Origin: Garcia nutans
Lineage: Eukaryota; Streptophyta; Magnoliopsida; Malpighiales; Euphorbiaceae
DNA: 64,000 bases
Assembly (NCBI GenBank): GCA_947685225.1
Contig: CANTUV010000003.1
Span: 3,480,001-3,544,000 of the forward strand
Reading direction: 5' to 3'
Shown piece after piece: positions 1-12,615 of this stretch. Positions within the stretch are counted from its first letter, which is position 1, and every line of letters starts with the position of its first letter. The notes beneath the pieces are model-generated. The model was not told the origin of the DNA and made no database searches. It was given only the letters and a program-made list of their open reading frames with translations. The translations under genes and the position numbers were made by a program.

Positions 1-3
1 ACA

Positions 4-15
4 GTTTGCCCCCTG
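4..15 (-). other. T1 3' polypurine tract and edge of 3' LTR
   Basis: On the minus strand the tract reads CAGGGGGCAAAC and is followed at once by TGT, the start shared by all Tat LTRs in the window. The matching site in T2 is AGAGGGCAAAC before TGTAGAC at 61612. It would prime plus-strand DNA synthesis. Confidence 0.8.
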
Positions 16-104
16 CTTAAGCGATCTGAGACTACAACAAAAGAGAATGAAATACAATATGATTTTTGACTAGATTTAGAGCCATACTGGACTCCATGCC
101 CAAA

Positions 105-760
105 GTTGGTTTGAGTTTTGGACTAAAAAATAATTTGGGTTCTAGACCTAAGGTGAATTTAGGATTTGGGTTCTAGACCCGATGTAAGTTCTAGACTTAA
201 GAATAATTTGGGTTCTAGAACCGAATTGAATTTAGGATTTGGGTTCTGGACCCAAGGTAAATTTAGGATTTAGGTTCTAGACCCGAGGTAAGTTCTGGAC
301 TTAAAAATAATTTGGGTTCTGGACCCGAGGTGAATTTAGGATTTGGGTTCTGGACCCGAGGTAAGTTCTGAACTTAAAAATAATATGGGTTCTAGACCTA
401 AGGTAAGTTTTCGACTTAATTTGGGTTTTGGACCCGAGGTAAGATCTGGACTTAATTTGGGTTCTAGACCCGAGGTAAGTTCTAGACTTAAAAATACTTT
501 GGGTTCTAGACCTGAGGTAAGTTCTGGACTTAATTTGGGTTTTGGACTCGAGGTAATTTTTGGACTTAAAAATAATTTGGGTTCTTGACCCGAGGTAAGT
601 TTTGTTCTTAAAAATAATTTGGGTTCTGGACTAGAGATATGTTCTGGACTTAATTTGGGTTCTGAACCAGAGGTAAGTTCTGGACTTAAAAAATAATTTG
701 GGTTCTGGACTCGAGGTAAGCTCTAGACTTAAAAGTAATTTGGGTTCTAGGCCTAAGACT
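105..760 (-). repeat. T1 minisatellite A (GGGTTCTGGACCC type)
   Basis: Tandem units of about 25-43 bp built from GGGTTCTRGACCC, GAGGTAAGTTCTGGACTT and an optional AAAAATAATTT spacer, repeated about 15-20 times with point changes. It lies at the 3' end of the Tat element, just before the polypurine tract. Short apparent ORFs across it are products of the repeat periodicity. Tat-lineage elements are known to carry hypervariable tandem repeats in this 3' region. Confidence 0.9.
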
Positions 761-784
761 GACCTTTTATTAGTTGAGAATTCT

Positions 785-1425
785 GGCTTAACTAGTTATT
801 CCATTCTTTAATGGATTATGGGTCTTTACCCACCAAAAATGGATCTTTATTCATTGGAGATTGGGTCTTTACCCTTGAAACATGAATCTTCATCCATTGG
901 AAAATTGGGTCTTTACCCTTGAGACATGGATCTTTGTCCATTGGAGATCGGGTTTTTACCCTTGAAACATGGATCTTTATCCATTAGAGATCGGGTCTTT
1001 ACCCTTAAAACATGGATCTTTATCATTGGAGATCGGTTCTTCACCCTTGTAAATGGATCTTCATCCTTGGAGATCAGGTCTTCGCCCTTGAAAATGGATC
1101 TTCATCCTTTGGACGTCGGGTCTTCACCCTTGAAATTGGATCTTCATCTTTTAAGCTAGATCTTCATCCTTAGCATCGGGTCTTCACCCTTGAAAATGGA
1201 TCTTCATCCTTTGGACTTCAGGTCTTCACTCTTGTAAATGGATCTTCATCCTTAGAGATTGGGTCTTCACCCTTATAAATGGATCTTCATCCTTGGAGAT
1301 CGGGTCTTCACCCTTGAAAATGGATCTTCATCCTTTGGACATCGGGTCTTCACCCTTGAAATTGGATCTTCATCCTTTAAGTTAGATCTTCATCCTTGGC
1401 ATCCAGTCTTTACCCTGGCTTCAAC
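785..1425 (-). repeat. T1 minisatellite B (41-bp GGATCTTCATCC / GGGTCTTCACCC unit)
   Basis: About 14 units of ~41 bp, each holding one GGATCTTCATCC and one GGGTCTTCACCC palindrome separated by ~8-9 bp linkers. It is the reverse complement of the array in T2 at 47300-47640 and 60345-60600, so the array was present in a common ancestor. Confidence 0.9.
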
Positions 1426-3298
1426 TCTTTTAGCTGGACTGATCTTTTGTCTTTTGCATCTTCATTCTTTTGATATTTTCTAATGTTTCATTCTTTTGCG
1501 CATTTTCAAAAAATTTAGCTATTTTTAGCTAGCCCCTTATATCTTCTCCTTGCCCCCAATGATTTTTCTCATGCAGGCTCTAATTGATGTTTGACTTGTC
1601 TAGCTCTTCACACAAGCATGTATTTCTTCTTTTGCAAAATGATTGGAGCTTCCTCACGCAATGGGCTTTCCATGCCCCCTGATTCCATATTCACTTTATG
1701 ATTGCTTCATAGAATATTACTGTTTACTTTTGAGAAGAAAAATGGAGTGTGATATGCTCATATATGCATGATATGCATGGATAATACTTAAAGTGGTTCC
1801 ATTGACTCACAGACTGAGGTTATCAATTGAAATGTTCTCATTGACTCCTTTCAGATACCTGTTCAGGTCTTGCTTTGGAATGACAGGATGCTTCACATTT
1901 ATGGCCTTTATCTTAAAGATATTGAAAACATGAATAATGGAGACCCCAAGTGGCGGAGATACATCCATTTCAAATTATGATTCAATATGTCAATTGGTAG
2001 CTTCTTCATAATCTTGCCATTAATCATTTCCTTTGCCCAATGTGTCCTTCGAGGTTCAATAGTTCAACATACTCAGCTTAACTTGAATTTTTTTTAATTT
2101 TCAATTTTGATTTTTGATTTTGAAATCAAATGTTGGCTTTGCCAAATTAAGGTCAATTTACCTCTGGACTTGATTTTTCAAATTAACATATCTATAACAT
2201 GACAACCCTAGTTACCGTACTAAACTAGGGAATCATTTTTATTTGAGTAAGAATTGTTACACTTCAGATAGGCACATACACATTACTTGGTCAAAGATCT
2301 CATTTGAGTTTGAATATTTTCTATCTCACATGCATGTTTATCCAAACTATCTCCACTAATAGACTCTACCTACCAAGAGAGATCAATAGGTCTTTAATAG
2401 GCTTGAAATGGGGTCTATAAGGGACACGGGTTAAATGAAGGACTTTTGTAAGTTGGAGCCGTTGTGACACTATGGCCAAACCCTCACACCATGATTATTT
2501 TTTTGAGCCATAGATAGTTGGAAACATGAAAAGATAGAGCTTTGAACATTCTTCTTTCTTTTTGGAGTTAACCTGAATCTTGATTGGGATAGTCTTTTCC
2601 TTTGTAAAAAGTTTGATAACCATATTCATTTCTTTCTTTTTTTTTTCTTTATCTTTCTTTTTCTTACTCCTTCTTTCCTTTGAGCATTTTATCATTTTGT
2701 CCTTCTCCCCTGTAGGACTGTCAAGTATAGGACTTTTAAGACCTAGATGAATTTTCTCCTTTTTCTTCGATTTTGATTGAATCTTTGGTTGGGTTGGACC
2801 AATTCAAGTCAAATTGTCCTTATAAACCAAATGGAAGCCTTTTGCTGCTTTAGGTAAAAGAGAACTAAGTTGGCTTTCTGAACCATTTTGGGTTTTATTT
2901 TTCTTCTTTCTCTTTTGTTTCTTTTGTCTCGTTTTTCCTTTTCTTTTTTTTCTTCTTCTTTTCTTTTATTCATTTTTTTCTTTTTTTTTTGGTTCTAGCT
3001 CTAAAAGAGTTGTCTTGTTTGTACCAACTTGGGTTTCTAATAATGGAAGAGTGGAGTGACATAAATCTTCTTTAACATGGATAAATCATTTGTTTCTCTA
3101 TTGTTATCTTGATAGATTGGAGATATTAGGTGAACTTCAACTGCCCTTATGGTCTTGAGAACATCAACTATCCTTGCAATCTTGGCTATGCATTCCTTTC
3201 TTTGATCTTCTTGCTTCTTCACCTTAGTGATCATAAGACTCATCATAAGTATCACAATAGCTCAGGGTAGGTTGTTGGGGTTAGTAAGCCAATGAAAA
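1426..3298 (-). other. T1 3' non-coding region between gag and minisatellites
   Basis: No convincing gene. It matches, in reverse complement, T2 positions about 45190-47290. It holds pyrimidine-rich tracts at about 2625-2680 and 2895-2995 (polypurine on the element's sense strand), a short ~30-bp repeat near 3125-3190 that is expanded in T2, and polypurine-like GGGGGCA motifs near 1550 and 1675. The last five bases, GAAAA, form the target-site duplication with 23335-23339. Confidence 0.75.
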
Positions 3299-3619
3299 TG
3301 TAACACCCCGATACCCTATATAAGTACTGTACATATACCTTGTATACATACAGTAAGTATATAAAGTATAAGGATGTCACTTTTTGTTACCTTTTAAAAA
3401 CCTATAACAAAGTTTAAACCATAATACATTAATTTACATAATATCTATAAAATCATTGTCTTTATCAAAACTTCATTTATACATATACATATCCTTTTGT
3501 CAAAAATATATATCAAAATTAAAAGTTATACATGTATGCATTACCCTTTAGTTGGTCTCGACAAACCTTTATTCTTCTCGTGGCATAACGAAACACTTGT
3601 ATCTTCCACCAAGCTACCT

Positions 3620-3655
3620 GCGCGATTATACATCCGCGCTAAGCCCGAAAGCTTA
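3620..3655 (-). other. Two adjacent stem-loops in the E3 LTR
   Basis: Arms GCGCG (3620-3624) and CGCGC (3635-3639), followed directly by arms TAAGC (3640-3644) and GCTTA (3651-3655). Equivalent pairs occur at 10711-10748, 18143-18180, 20559-20595, 49736-49773, 52420-52456 and 59885-59922. Confidence 0.8.
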
Positions 3656-4175
3656 GTAGTACAAATATAAAATATAAACATACATTATAGATATGCTAAT
3701 AGATAATAATATATCAATTCAATGTACAATTAGTTCTTATTATGTTTTTCCTTCTTGATTGCACCTTTCATACATATTGACAAATTTAATATATTATATA
3801 CATTTAAACAAAACATTACCATCAACCACAATCCATTACTAATACTCATTTTCAATATATCAATATACATACATTATATATCATACCAATCAAGAGTCAC
3901 ATTTCCAAAGAAGACAATTCATCATTACCACTCACAATCAATACACACACCACATATCATACTTCAAAACATTAGTTTGTTCACAATTCACTAATCATAA
4001 ATCATATTTCCCACAAAGGCAATTATTACCATCAACCATCATCCATCATCCATCACTAATATCCACAATTCATATATCTCATTTACAACAAATGACAGAC
4101 TCGGGCCCAAAAGACACTAATATGCTATTCGACTTTCAGAGTTAATGCTTTGGTTTAATTATCACATTCATCAAT

Positions 4176-4410
4176 ATCCCAACTAGGCTTCAAGGATTAA
4201 GTTCAACCAAGCTTCAAGGGGAACAAAGCATGCTAAGTATCAACCCAACTTGGCTTCAAGAACTAATCCAACCTAGCTTCAAGGGTTGTAACATCTCAAT
4301 TAGGCTTCAAGGACTAGACCCAACCAAGCTTAAAGGGGAGTAAAACATGTTAAACTTCAACCCAACTTGGCTTCAAGGATCAAGCCCAACCTAACTTCAA
4401 GAGATTGTTA
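4176..4410 (-). repeat. LTR repeat module: AGCTTCAAGG-type array
   Basis: Six to eight imperfect copies of CAACYWRGCTTCAAGG spaced 25-45 bp. The module is bounded by the inverted-repeat pair at 4117-4142 and 4437-4461. Same module at 11048-11215, 18480-18650, 21116-21345, 49305-49530 and 59458-59680. Confidence 0.85.
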
Positions 4411-5278
4411 CCATTAGGCATGACACCAACAACAAAACTCTGAAAATGAATAACACATTAGATACACAATTCATTGATTATTTCATCATCAATATCATTT
4501 TCAGTTCTCATCATTATTTAGGCAAACATGCCTCATTTATCACAATTGATTCATCATCTAGGCAAACATGCCTCATTTATCACAGTTGTATCATCATAGC
4601 CCATCACAATGGCTTTATATTCCATTTAAGTTATCATTGCCAATAACAATGGCTTCATATCACAATATATCTCAAATCACATTTCATGTTTCATCATTGA
4701 TATATGCAACATTAATTATATTGCTAAACAAACATGTCATTAATCAATCATACCATTTAGGCATACTTCAATCATGTCACTCAATCATACATAATCCATT
4801 TCATTACACATGTATCTTAAATTCATTGTCATATAATCCATGTGTCTATTTATTTCATTTTGACCATCATTATCAATCATGATAACATCACATTTCATCA
4901 TTTCTCAAACACATTAACACCATTCATTATCCAAACATTTATCATAACAAATTGCATTGCACGTACCTTTCTTTTTGGATGATCATTATAGCTTTCACAC
5001 TATACCAATGACAACATTAGTAACATTGAATTAATCAATATAATAATCTACTTAACACATTTATACTAAGGGTGTTAAGTCTCAAATCATATAAAAGATT
5101 ACATCTATGTAAGTTTGTACTTACCTCAAGAACTACTCCCATCACCTATACCTTTCCTTTCCCAAGAATTCCTCACATTATGTTAATGTAACACAATTTC
5201 TTCAAAACCTAATCCAAAGATAGTTATTTCCATAAGAACATAAGAATGATAATCAATTAGAGCAACCTCAACACAAGA

Positions 5279-5612
5279 CACGCCCACCAACACGGGCACC
5301 AACACGGCCGTGTCCATCAATTACCTTTCACACAGTAGCTAACACACTCAAGGGACACGGCCAAGCTTGTGGCCGTGTCACCCTACACATGCTCCAACAC
5401 GGCCAAGACTCCCTTAGCTTGGCCGTGTCTCTCAACCAAAAGAGGCAGTGACAGACACGGTCAAGGGACACGGCCAAGCCAGTGGCCGTGTCTCTCAACA
5501 CCAAAATTCCAGTAGCAGACACGGGCAAGTGACACGGCCGAGACAGTGGCCGTGTCTCTCCAAATCGATCCAACACGGCCGTGTCTACCCTAATCCTGGC
5601 CGTGTCTCACAA
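5279..5612 (-). repeat. LTR GC-rich hairpin array (ACACGGCC/GGCCGTGT)
   Basis: Paired inverted arms such as GACACGGCC and GGCCGTGTC, with a 5-20 nt loop or linker, recur about five times. It is a GC- and CpG-rich island in an otherwise AT-rich LTR. Equivalents: 11780-11990, 19212-19422, 22215-22550, 48497-48800, 58640-58945. Confidence 0.85.
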
Positions 5613-6076
5613 AGAATGAAGATTTCCAACGAGGCCAAAATCATATATTCAATGTATTTCAACTTCAATAAACATAAACATACATCATTCAATCAACTCT
5701 CCATCTCATATATATATATTAAACCTTACTAACCAATTTCAATAATCCATCATCAACCTCACAATTAACCTTATTAATATCATCTAACTATCAATTCAAC
5801 ATATCAATACTCTTAATCTTCCATTAACATCACCATCACACCAACCATATCAAATCCAACTCAAACAATAGAAATCAAGACAAATAATTGAATACTTACT
5901 TGAATATCTTGTCAATTCTTCAATCTCTACCTTCAATTCTCTTAAAACCCCAAGATTTTGATGAAGATCATCACCTCTCTTTAACTCTCTCTCTCTCTCT
6001 CGTGCAAGAACCAAGATGAGAAGAAAAAGAAGAAAGACAAATCTCTTTTCTCCTCTCACGATAGCCACACAAATAT

Positions 6077-6085
6077 AATAATAAC

Positions 6086-6118
<33 letters not shown>
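6077..6118. repeat. (TAA)n microsatellite in E3 left LTR
   Basis: Uninterrupted AAT/TAA run. The equivalent run in the right LTR (about 23010-23062) is longer, so repeat number has changed since insertion. Confidence 0.95.
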
Positions 6119-6391
6119 TTCCAAGAGAAAATTACTTCAATACCCTTTAACCATTTATTCTAACTCTCTTATTACTCAAATGCCCATTTAAGTACTTTCA
6201 CACTCAATAAGATAAATATCTTTTCCCCTTGACTCTCCATTTGACCAACTTATATGTTTTATATACTAACATATATACAATATATACATTCCAATTACAC
6301 AATCATTTTCTTTGCACAACATATATATACCATTAATTCAAATCACACAACAATTGTATTAAAACTCCTAGGCATATATTGGGATATTACA

Positions 6392-6406
6392 ATTCTCTCC
6401 CCCTTA
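6392..6406 (-). other. E3 3' polypurine tract
   Basis: In sense the tract reads TAAGGGGGAGAGAAT directly before TGTAATATCCC of the 3' LTR. It is the same type as the E4 tract at 12861-12877. Confidence 0.85.
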
Positions 6407-9400
6407 AATAATTTCGTCCGCGAAATTATTAATACCATAAAAATCCACTTTTAAGAAATTACTATCTTAACTTCCATATGAAGTTAATTATATGCTTAAG
6501 TTATTATTTCATCAAATCATATAACTTCAACTCTCCCTTTTTGAATCAACCATCTTTTTAAAATTCCATAGTTCATCATTCTATATGTCTATACATCTTA
6601 TTACTTTCTTAATCAAACATTCAAAAGATCTCATTACATTTCCTATTAATATCTTTATACAAGAATCAGATCATCATATAACACAATAATACTTTGTCAA
6701 ATCTTTATATTTAATAAATATATTGTTTCTTCATCTCTTTAATATTACTTTTATAGCTTTAACCTTAGAACCCATTGGTTTATATCTGAGCATTAACTAT
6801 CTTGTCATTACTATCACTGTCTAAAAAGACATTTATCACACCCCAATGGATAACAAATTCTTTATTTTTCACAAATGGGATTACTTCTTTAGCATGCTTT
6901 TCACTTAACTTACATAATAATATATTATCTTTCAATATATTTCATACATACTTAACCGTTTCCCTTTTTATCATGATTAACAACCACTATACTCTATTCA
7001 TTCATGTCCAAACACACTTTAAAATTTTACCTCATATACATTATCATGTAAATACTTATTTTCTTAATACAACTATACACGTTAAATTTCAATAATGATT
7101 CATAATCCTAGCCAAATCCAGATCAATTGATTTATCTGTCACAATATACCCACGTTCCAATTTTGTTCAATTCCAACCAACGATTAAGTAATCTAACTTA
7201 TCATGAAATTTCACAATTTTCATATAAGTATAAAAATAACTTAAGTCCATAGGAACAAACTTATATTCAATTTCTAATCTCTTTCAATCCATTTTCAGTC
7301 AAATCATCATGATAACAAATCACTTCCAATTATCTTTAAATATACACATAGTTTACTTTCTATTATCTTAGTAATAATTTCCACCAATTCTCATAAAAAT
7401 GTTATATCATGCTTAATATCCATAATTCATTCACTCAACCCTTGAGCTCATTCCCTTAAACCTCAAGTTACATATCATAAGCATATTCAGTATAACTTTC
7501 ATTCATATCTTAGAATTTCTCCCTTTTTAATATCTCTTCACGTTTCAAATCATTGTTATACTTATTTCAATTACCTTTTTATCATATTATTCATATCTCA
7601 CCACATTTCCATAATTTCCCTTTTTCTTTCTTTATCTTCACCATTATAACCAAATTCTTAACATAAAAATAATAATAAGGTACAACCTTATCCATCATAG
7701 CTTTTAACTATACTTTTCAAACAAAATTGTCAACCTCACCAAATCCGTATTACAATCATTATATCTAAGATTCAAATCCATAGATAACAAATTAACCGAT
7801 CCAATATACTGAATAAAACACATGGCTTTAAGAGATTAATATTCAAGCCTAGGACTTCCAAATCAATACTGTTCTTTTATAATTCTATTCTCAATCTTTA
7901 CAAATACAAGGCTAAGGTATATTTTAAGAATTATATAGTCCTTCTTTACATTTCTACTATATCAGAAATTAACACATTCCAATTTCATTTCAAACCAATT
8001 TGCACTCGAGTAAAAGATCTTTATCAACTTAATTCATGCTTCAACAATATTACTATACACATATTCAATTATATGCAGTTCTTATACAATTTCTATTCGT
8101 CACTTCATTTCTAATCCATTACAATCTCTTATAATATATATATGCACATAGAACTTTTCATATGTGAATACTTTGGAACTCTAAATATCACATAATCATC
8201 AAGTTCAATGCTCACTATAACAATTTCCACTGTTCAATATTATTTAAGTCTATGCCATTCTCACTTCCATCACATAATTCATTTAGCTTAACACAATTCA
8301 AGACCTAATCTCTCTTAGGTCTAATACTACATACAATATTGTTTCTATAACATTAATTTTATAATTATACCACATACATATTCATAAATCACCTTTATAA
8401 TGTGATTCACACATTTGTTGATATATATAATTTCATTCACAGTGAAAACTCAATTCACATATCACATACATATGTACACTTAATTAAATACTCTTATTTA
8501 TCATACATTCAATACAAATTTTCCTTTATAACTGTAACAACCGTCCCAGTCCACCTGCTAAACCATTCCTATCCGGAGAAACCATCAGGGCCTCTGAGCT
8601 GGGTTACTACAGTACCAAACTGCCCTCACGGCCTTCCAACAGGATTCACTTATTCGAATTACACCCAAGACACATGAGTGCAAGTCGCCACTCTGGATCG
8701 AATACCTAACCTCCCCCTTAAGAGAGTCAGCGAGAATCATCTAGTACCATCTCTTCCAATATGATGCAAAGTATTTATTCATACAATACACATATATATA
8801 TACTGACTATAATAGCACTTTACATCCATCTTAACCACATTCTCAATGTAACATCTCTTTCACTTTCATCTTCATCTTTAAAAGCATTTAATATATTTCC
8901 ATCTCCATTTTTACCCTTTTATACTCCAAGATAAATTCTTATACTATCAATCACCTTACTCAATTCATAATACTTTCATATGCCATATTAGTCATTTCAC
9001 CTAGCTCATGTATTGAATATACATTAAACCATCAATATCCTAATAATCTTTATCAAATTCCACTAAAACTTTAACTTCCCAATTTACTACTTCGTTTAAG
9101 CTTCAATTTGCCAAACTCATCTTTTCTAACATCACTTTAAAAACATCTTACAAATATATATCACAAAGCAATATTAAAACATATAATTTCCACAATCATA
9201 AAGCTCACTTTTAAAAAAAAATCTTAAATATCACATATTATCACCATTATCATGAGCTTTCACAATATCCAAGCATCTCACATTTCTAACATTGAATTTA
9301 CTATGCTCGCATTAAAATAACAATATCAACTTATTTTCTTACTTAACCAATATCATCTCTTTTTCCTTTAAACAAAACCTTAACTTTATATATATATATA

Positions 9401-10193
9401 TCCCAACTTTAAATAGTCACACTTTGTCTATAATAACCAACTCATTCAATATTCCACCATTCTTTCCTCATTTTAGTAACATACCTTTCAATAATAACAA
9501 TCCAGCAATATTTTCTCTGTCTAATAACCCCAACATAAACTTTATTATAAAGAGGTTCAAAGTGTAGAAGAAAGAGTACATACTCTTATCTTAATTTTGA
9601 TTTTATCTCAGGTTCAACTTTATTCTCCTTTTCATTTCTTTATACTTCAACACATCTAACAACTCACTTTACTTTGTATAAATTTCCATATACATATTCA
9701 ATCATAACATCTAGACATGCTTCAATCATATCATTTCCAACATTACTCAATAGCATAAATTTCACATTTCTTTATGTTCAATTCACATTATGTCCCACAT
9801 AATATTGTTCATAAACATCAACATTACATTCCATGTTGCACACAACATGACATTTTCATATGCATTATCAATATACATATATCACATTACATTTCACAAT
9901 TCGTTTCTCATAATCAATTAGGCACTATGCCTCAATTATAATTTATTTCCAACATCATTACCAACCATTATGGTTTCTCATCACATCAAAATAGTATACA
10001 CATATATCATCAATTATAGTGAACATTTCATATAACACAAATATTCTACAATTCATATAATGCCACATCCGAGACCAACCTAGGTGTCAATGCATATGCA
10101 CGTATTACAAATTTCATTTCAAAACTTTTCCTTTTTACTTCTATTTAAACTTTTCAAAACCCTTTTTAGTTTCACTTAGGCCGAGAATCTCGA
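6407..10193 (-). other. E3 interior: coding-free, AT-rich; one GC-rich island
   Basis: About 3.8 kb with no ORF longer than ~100 codons and no gag, protease, RT or integrase motif in any frame. The base composition is that of long-degenerate or never-coding DNA. At 8526-8760 a distinctly GC-richer block, with a polypurine-like TTAAGGGGGAGG on the sense strand (8711-8722), stands out. I see no other gene-like signal. Confidence 0.75.
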
Positions 10194-10211
10194 ACCTAAG
10201 CTCTGATACCA
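10194..10211 (-). other. E3 primer-binding site (tRNA-iMet type)
   Basis: Minus strand TGGTATCAGAGCTTAGGT, seven bases inside the LTR boundary at 10219. Chromoviruses and many plant gypsy elements use the initiator methionine tRNA with this TGGTATCAGAGC core. Confidence 0.85.
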
Positions 10212-10218
10212 AAATAAT

Positions 10219-10279
10219 TGTAACACCCCGATACCCTATATAAGTACTGTACATATACCTTGTATACATACAGTAAGTA
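10219..10279 (-). repeat. E3 5' LTR, distal 61 bp (split by E4)
   Basis: Identical in kind to 3299-3359. It stops at AAGTA (10275-10279), and the LTR resumes at 20293 with AAGTA: the target-site duplication of E4. Confidence 0.92.
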
Positions 10280-10710
10280 TGTAACACCCCCACATCCAAT
10301 GCACACACACTACAACTACAACCATGTAGCATAAGTGCACCAAACATAGGGATGCTACGGTTTTCTTCAACATTCAAAACATTTAAATAGATACAATACT
10401 ATTATCATTATATAATATAGAAAAGTAGATCATTTACTTTTAAAATAAAACACATTAGATATATATATACATACATATAGTTATTTCACAGCGGAAGTCA
10501 TAAAATATTTACATATTTGAAAACACTTAATTCCATATTTACAAATATACAAATATGTACATTTAATCAATACTTTACAAAATATAAAAAGAGTTATACA
10601 TGATTGGCAAATCTCCTTTGATCTTTAAGTCTCCAAAATCAACTCTTCAATGTCTACCCTCACTCGGTCTCGAAGAGCTCTCGGGTTCGATTCTAACAGT
10701 TCTATCACCT

Positions 10711-10748
10711 GCGCGATTAAACACTATCGCGCTAAGCCAAGGGCTTAG
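10711..10748 (-). other. Twin stem-loops in E4 3' LTR
   Basis: Arms GCGCGAT (10711-10717) and ATCGCGC (10726-10732), then CTAAGCC (10732-10738) and GGCTTAG (10742-10748) with a 3-nt loop. Both stems are perfect 7-bp helices. The copy in the other LTR (18143-18180) carries one change in the first stem. Confidence 0.85.
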
Positions 10749-10979
10749 TAAGATAATCATGCTAATGATATGACTTCGTGCAATGCAATGTCATTTCTCA
10801 AACCATAATATATATGTAACATCATATATGCAAAATTTACAATATACTTTCACATTACATATCACATTTTATTATCTTTTCATATGCCTCATTAGTATTC
10901 ATTTAATCATCAATACAAAGCAAAACAAACATCATTCATGACTCACATTAACCATAGACAAGCATGGGCCCAAGACACA

Positions 10980-11273
10980 CTAATATGCCATTCAATTTTC
11001 AGAGTTAATGTTTTGGTTCTATCATCACATTTATCAATATCAATATCATAGACCCAACTAGGCTTCAAGGATTAAGTTCAACCAAGCTTCAAGGGGAGCA
11101 AAGCATGCTAAGCTTCTACCCAACTTGGCTTCAAGAACTAACCCAACCTAGCTTCAAGGGTGGTAACATCTCAATTAGGCTTCAAGGATTCAATCCAACC
11201 TAACTTCAAGAGATTGTTACTATCATTAGGCATGCCACCAATAACATACTCTGAAAATGGAATAACACATTAG
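10980..11273 (-). repeat. Inverted-repeat pair bounding the CTTCAAGG module (E4)
   Basis: Arm 1 at 10980-11005 and arm 2 at 11248-11273 are inverted relative to each other, with about 22 of 26 positions matching. Both carry CTAAT at one end and TTTTCAGAGT at the other. Same arrangement at 4117-4461, 18412-18705, 21055-21399, 49243-49595, 51793-52081 and 59392-59744. Confidence 0.85.
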
Positions 11274-11779
11274 CCACACAATTCATTTACATATCAATTA
11301 TCATTTCCATTCTCAATTCTCATCAACATTTAGGCAAACATGCCTTCATTCTCTTAATATTATCATCATAGCCAATAACAATGGCCTCACATTTCCTTTC
11401 ACAATATAACACTTCATTATTCAAGTGTATACTTATCTCATCCATGATCACATTATATCTCATATAGCATCATTCATCATATCTTATTTGAATTATCATT
11501 TCATCTTTGATACAACATTTCAAGGTACATTACTCATAAACTACAATACCTTTCACAATGCATAACATAACCTTGTTTAAATCTCAACAATGCAATTAGG
11601 GCAAAGAACAACTTATATGATTCATAGCTTTAGGATCTTCCATATGCATTTGATTAGTTCATTCATTGATTCAAGTGTGTTTAAAGTGTTTTAGGGTTAG
11701 GTTTAAGAACCAACCCACCTTTGAAGAACCAAAACAATGCAAAAAGAACAAAGAAACAAAACCCTAACCAACTCCTTTG

Positions 11780-11990
11780 ATGGACACGGGTAGCACACAT
11801 GAGGGACACGGCCAAGCTTGTGGCCGTGTCTCTCAATTCAACTTTGGCAGTAGCAAACACGGCTTAGGGACACGGCCGTGTCTCTTCAACCAAAACCCAC
11901 AGCAGCTCACACGGCTTGGGAACACGGCTGTGTCACCCAAAAAAATTAATCCAACACGTCCAAAATCATATGACTTGGCCGTGTCTCCCA
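11780..11990 (-). repeat. E4 LTR hairpin array
   Basis: Units with arms GACACGGCC and GGCCGTGTC separated by short loops, then degenerate copies (ACACGGCT, GGCTGTGTC). CpG-rich island within the LTR. Confidence 0.85.
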
Positions 11991-12605
11991 AAACCAAAAC
12001 CCTACTTCTAACCAACTCTCTTCCAAATGCATTAAAACTCAATATACATCATACCACATGCTTCAAATGAACATCATCAATGTTCTAAACATATATTCAT
12101 TACAATAATCACTTTAAAACACATTAATATCACAATTAAACAAACACCATCTCAAAACCCTAATTAATCACCATCCTTTTTCATCTTTCAAAAACAACAT
12201 CCATTTAAGCATACAATCTTTACAATCAACCCAACACTAATTCCATATTTTAACTTACAATCAATTTTAACACTTAAAAACATAACACAAACTCATCTCA
12301 TCATCACACCAACAAAACCTAATTCCTTTCTCACACCACTTCAAAAGAATTGAAGACATTAAAGAGAAGATCTTACCTTATATGAAGAAATTCCACCAAT
12401 CTTTCACCAAATCTCTCAATTCCTTCATCAATTTGAGTATAGCATCAAGAACACTTCTCTTTCCCTTTGTCTTCTTCAATGGCCGGCACCAACATGAGAA
12501 GAAAAGAAAATGCACAAGTCAACCTCTCTTTCCTTCTTAATCTCCACCATGCATTTCATCCAAACAATTACCAAAATGCCCTCAAACATATAACTAACCT
12601 TGTGT

Positions 12606-12615
12606 CTTATATAAG
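12606..12615 (-). promoter_or_regulatory. TATA-like box in E4 LTR
   Basis: Sense strand TATATAAG about 245 bp into the LTR, the only good TATA candidate in that part; the same site lies at 20038-20047 in the 5' LTR. If used, transcription would start near 12580 (LTR-relative position ~280), leaving a very long R-U5 leader. Promoter use is inferred. Confidence 0.5.

Larger units (their letters stand above)
3299..6391 (-). repeat. E3 3' LTR (3093 bp)
   Basis: Nearly identical to 10219-10279 + 20293-23334. In sense order it holds a (TTA)n microsatellite (6077-6118), a GA-rich tract (about 5980-6001), a hairpin array (5279-5612), a splice-donor-like GAG/GTAAGTAC (intron start 5124), a CTAAT...TTTTCAG acceptor-like site (4440), an array of CTTGAAG-containing repeats (4176-4410) and two stem-loops (3620-3655). 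Confidence 0.92.

Noticed and set aside
105..1425. Regular repeats resembling a CRISPR array, and ORFs of 74-81 codons across them
   Set aside because: Units are contiguous, degenerate minisatellites without unique spacers, in a plant retrotransposon; the ORFs follow from the repeat period and have low-complexity translations.
4446..4882. Small ORFs (66-104 aa) repeated at 4446-4882 and 21384-21820
   Set aside because: Both are the same stretch of the two E3 LTRs; high in His/Ile/Ser from AT-rich sequence, antisense to the element and without domain features.
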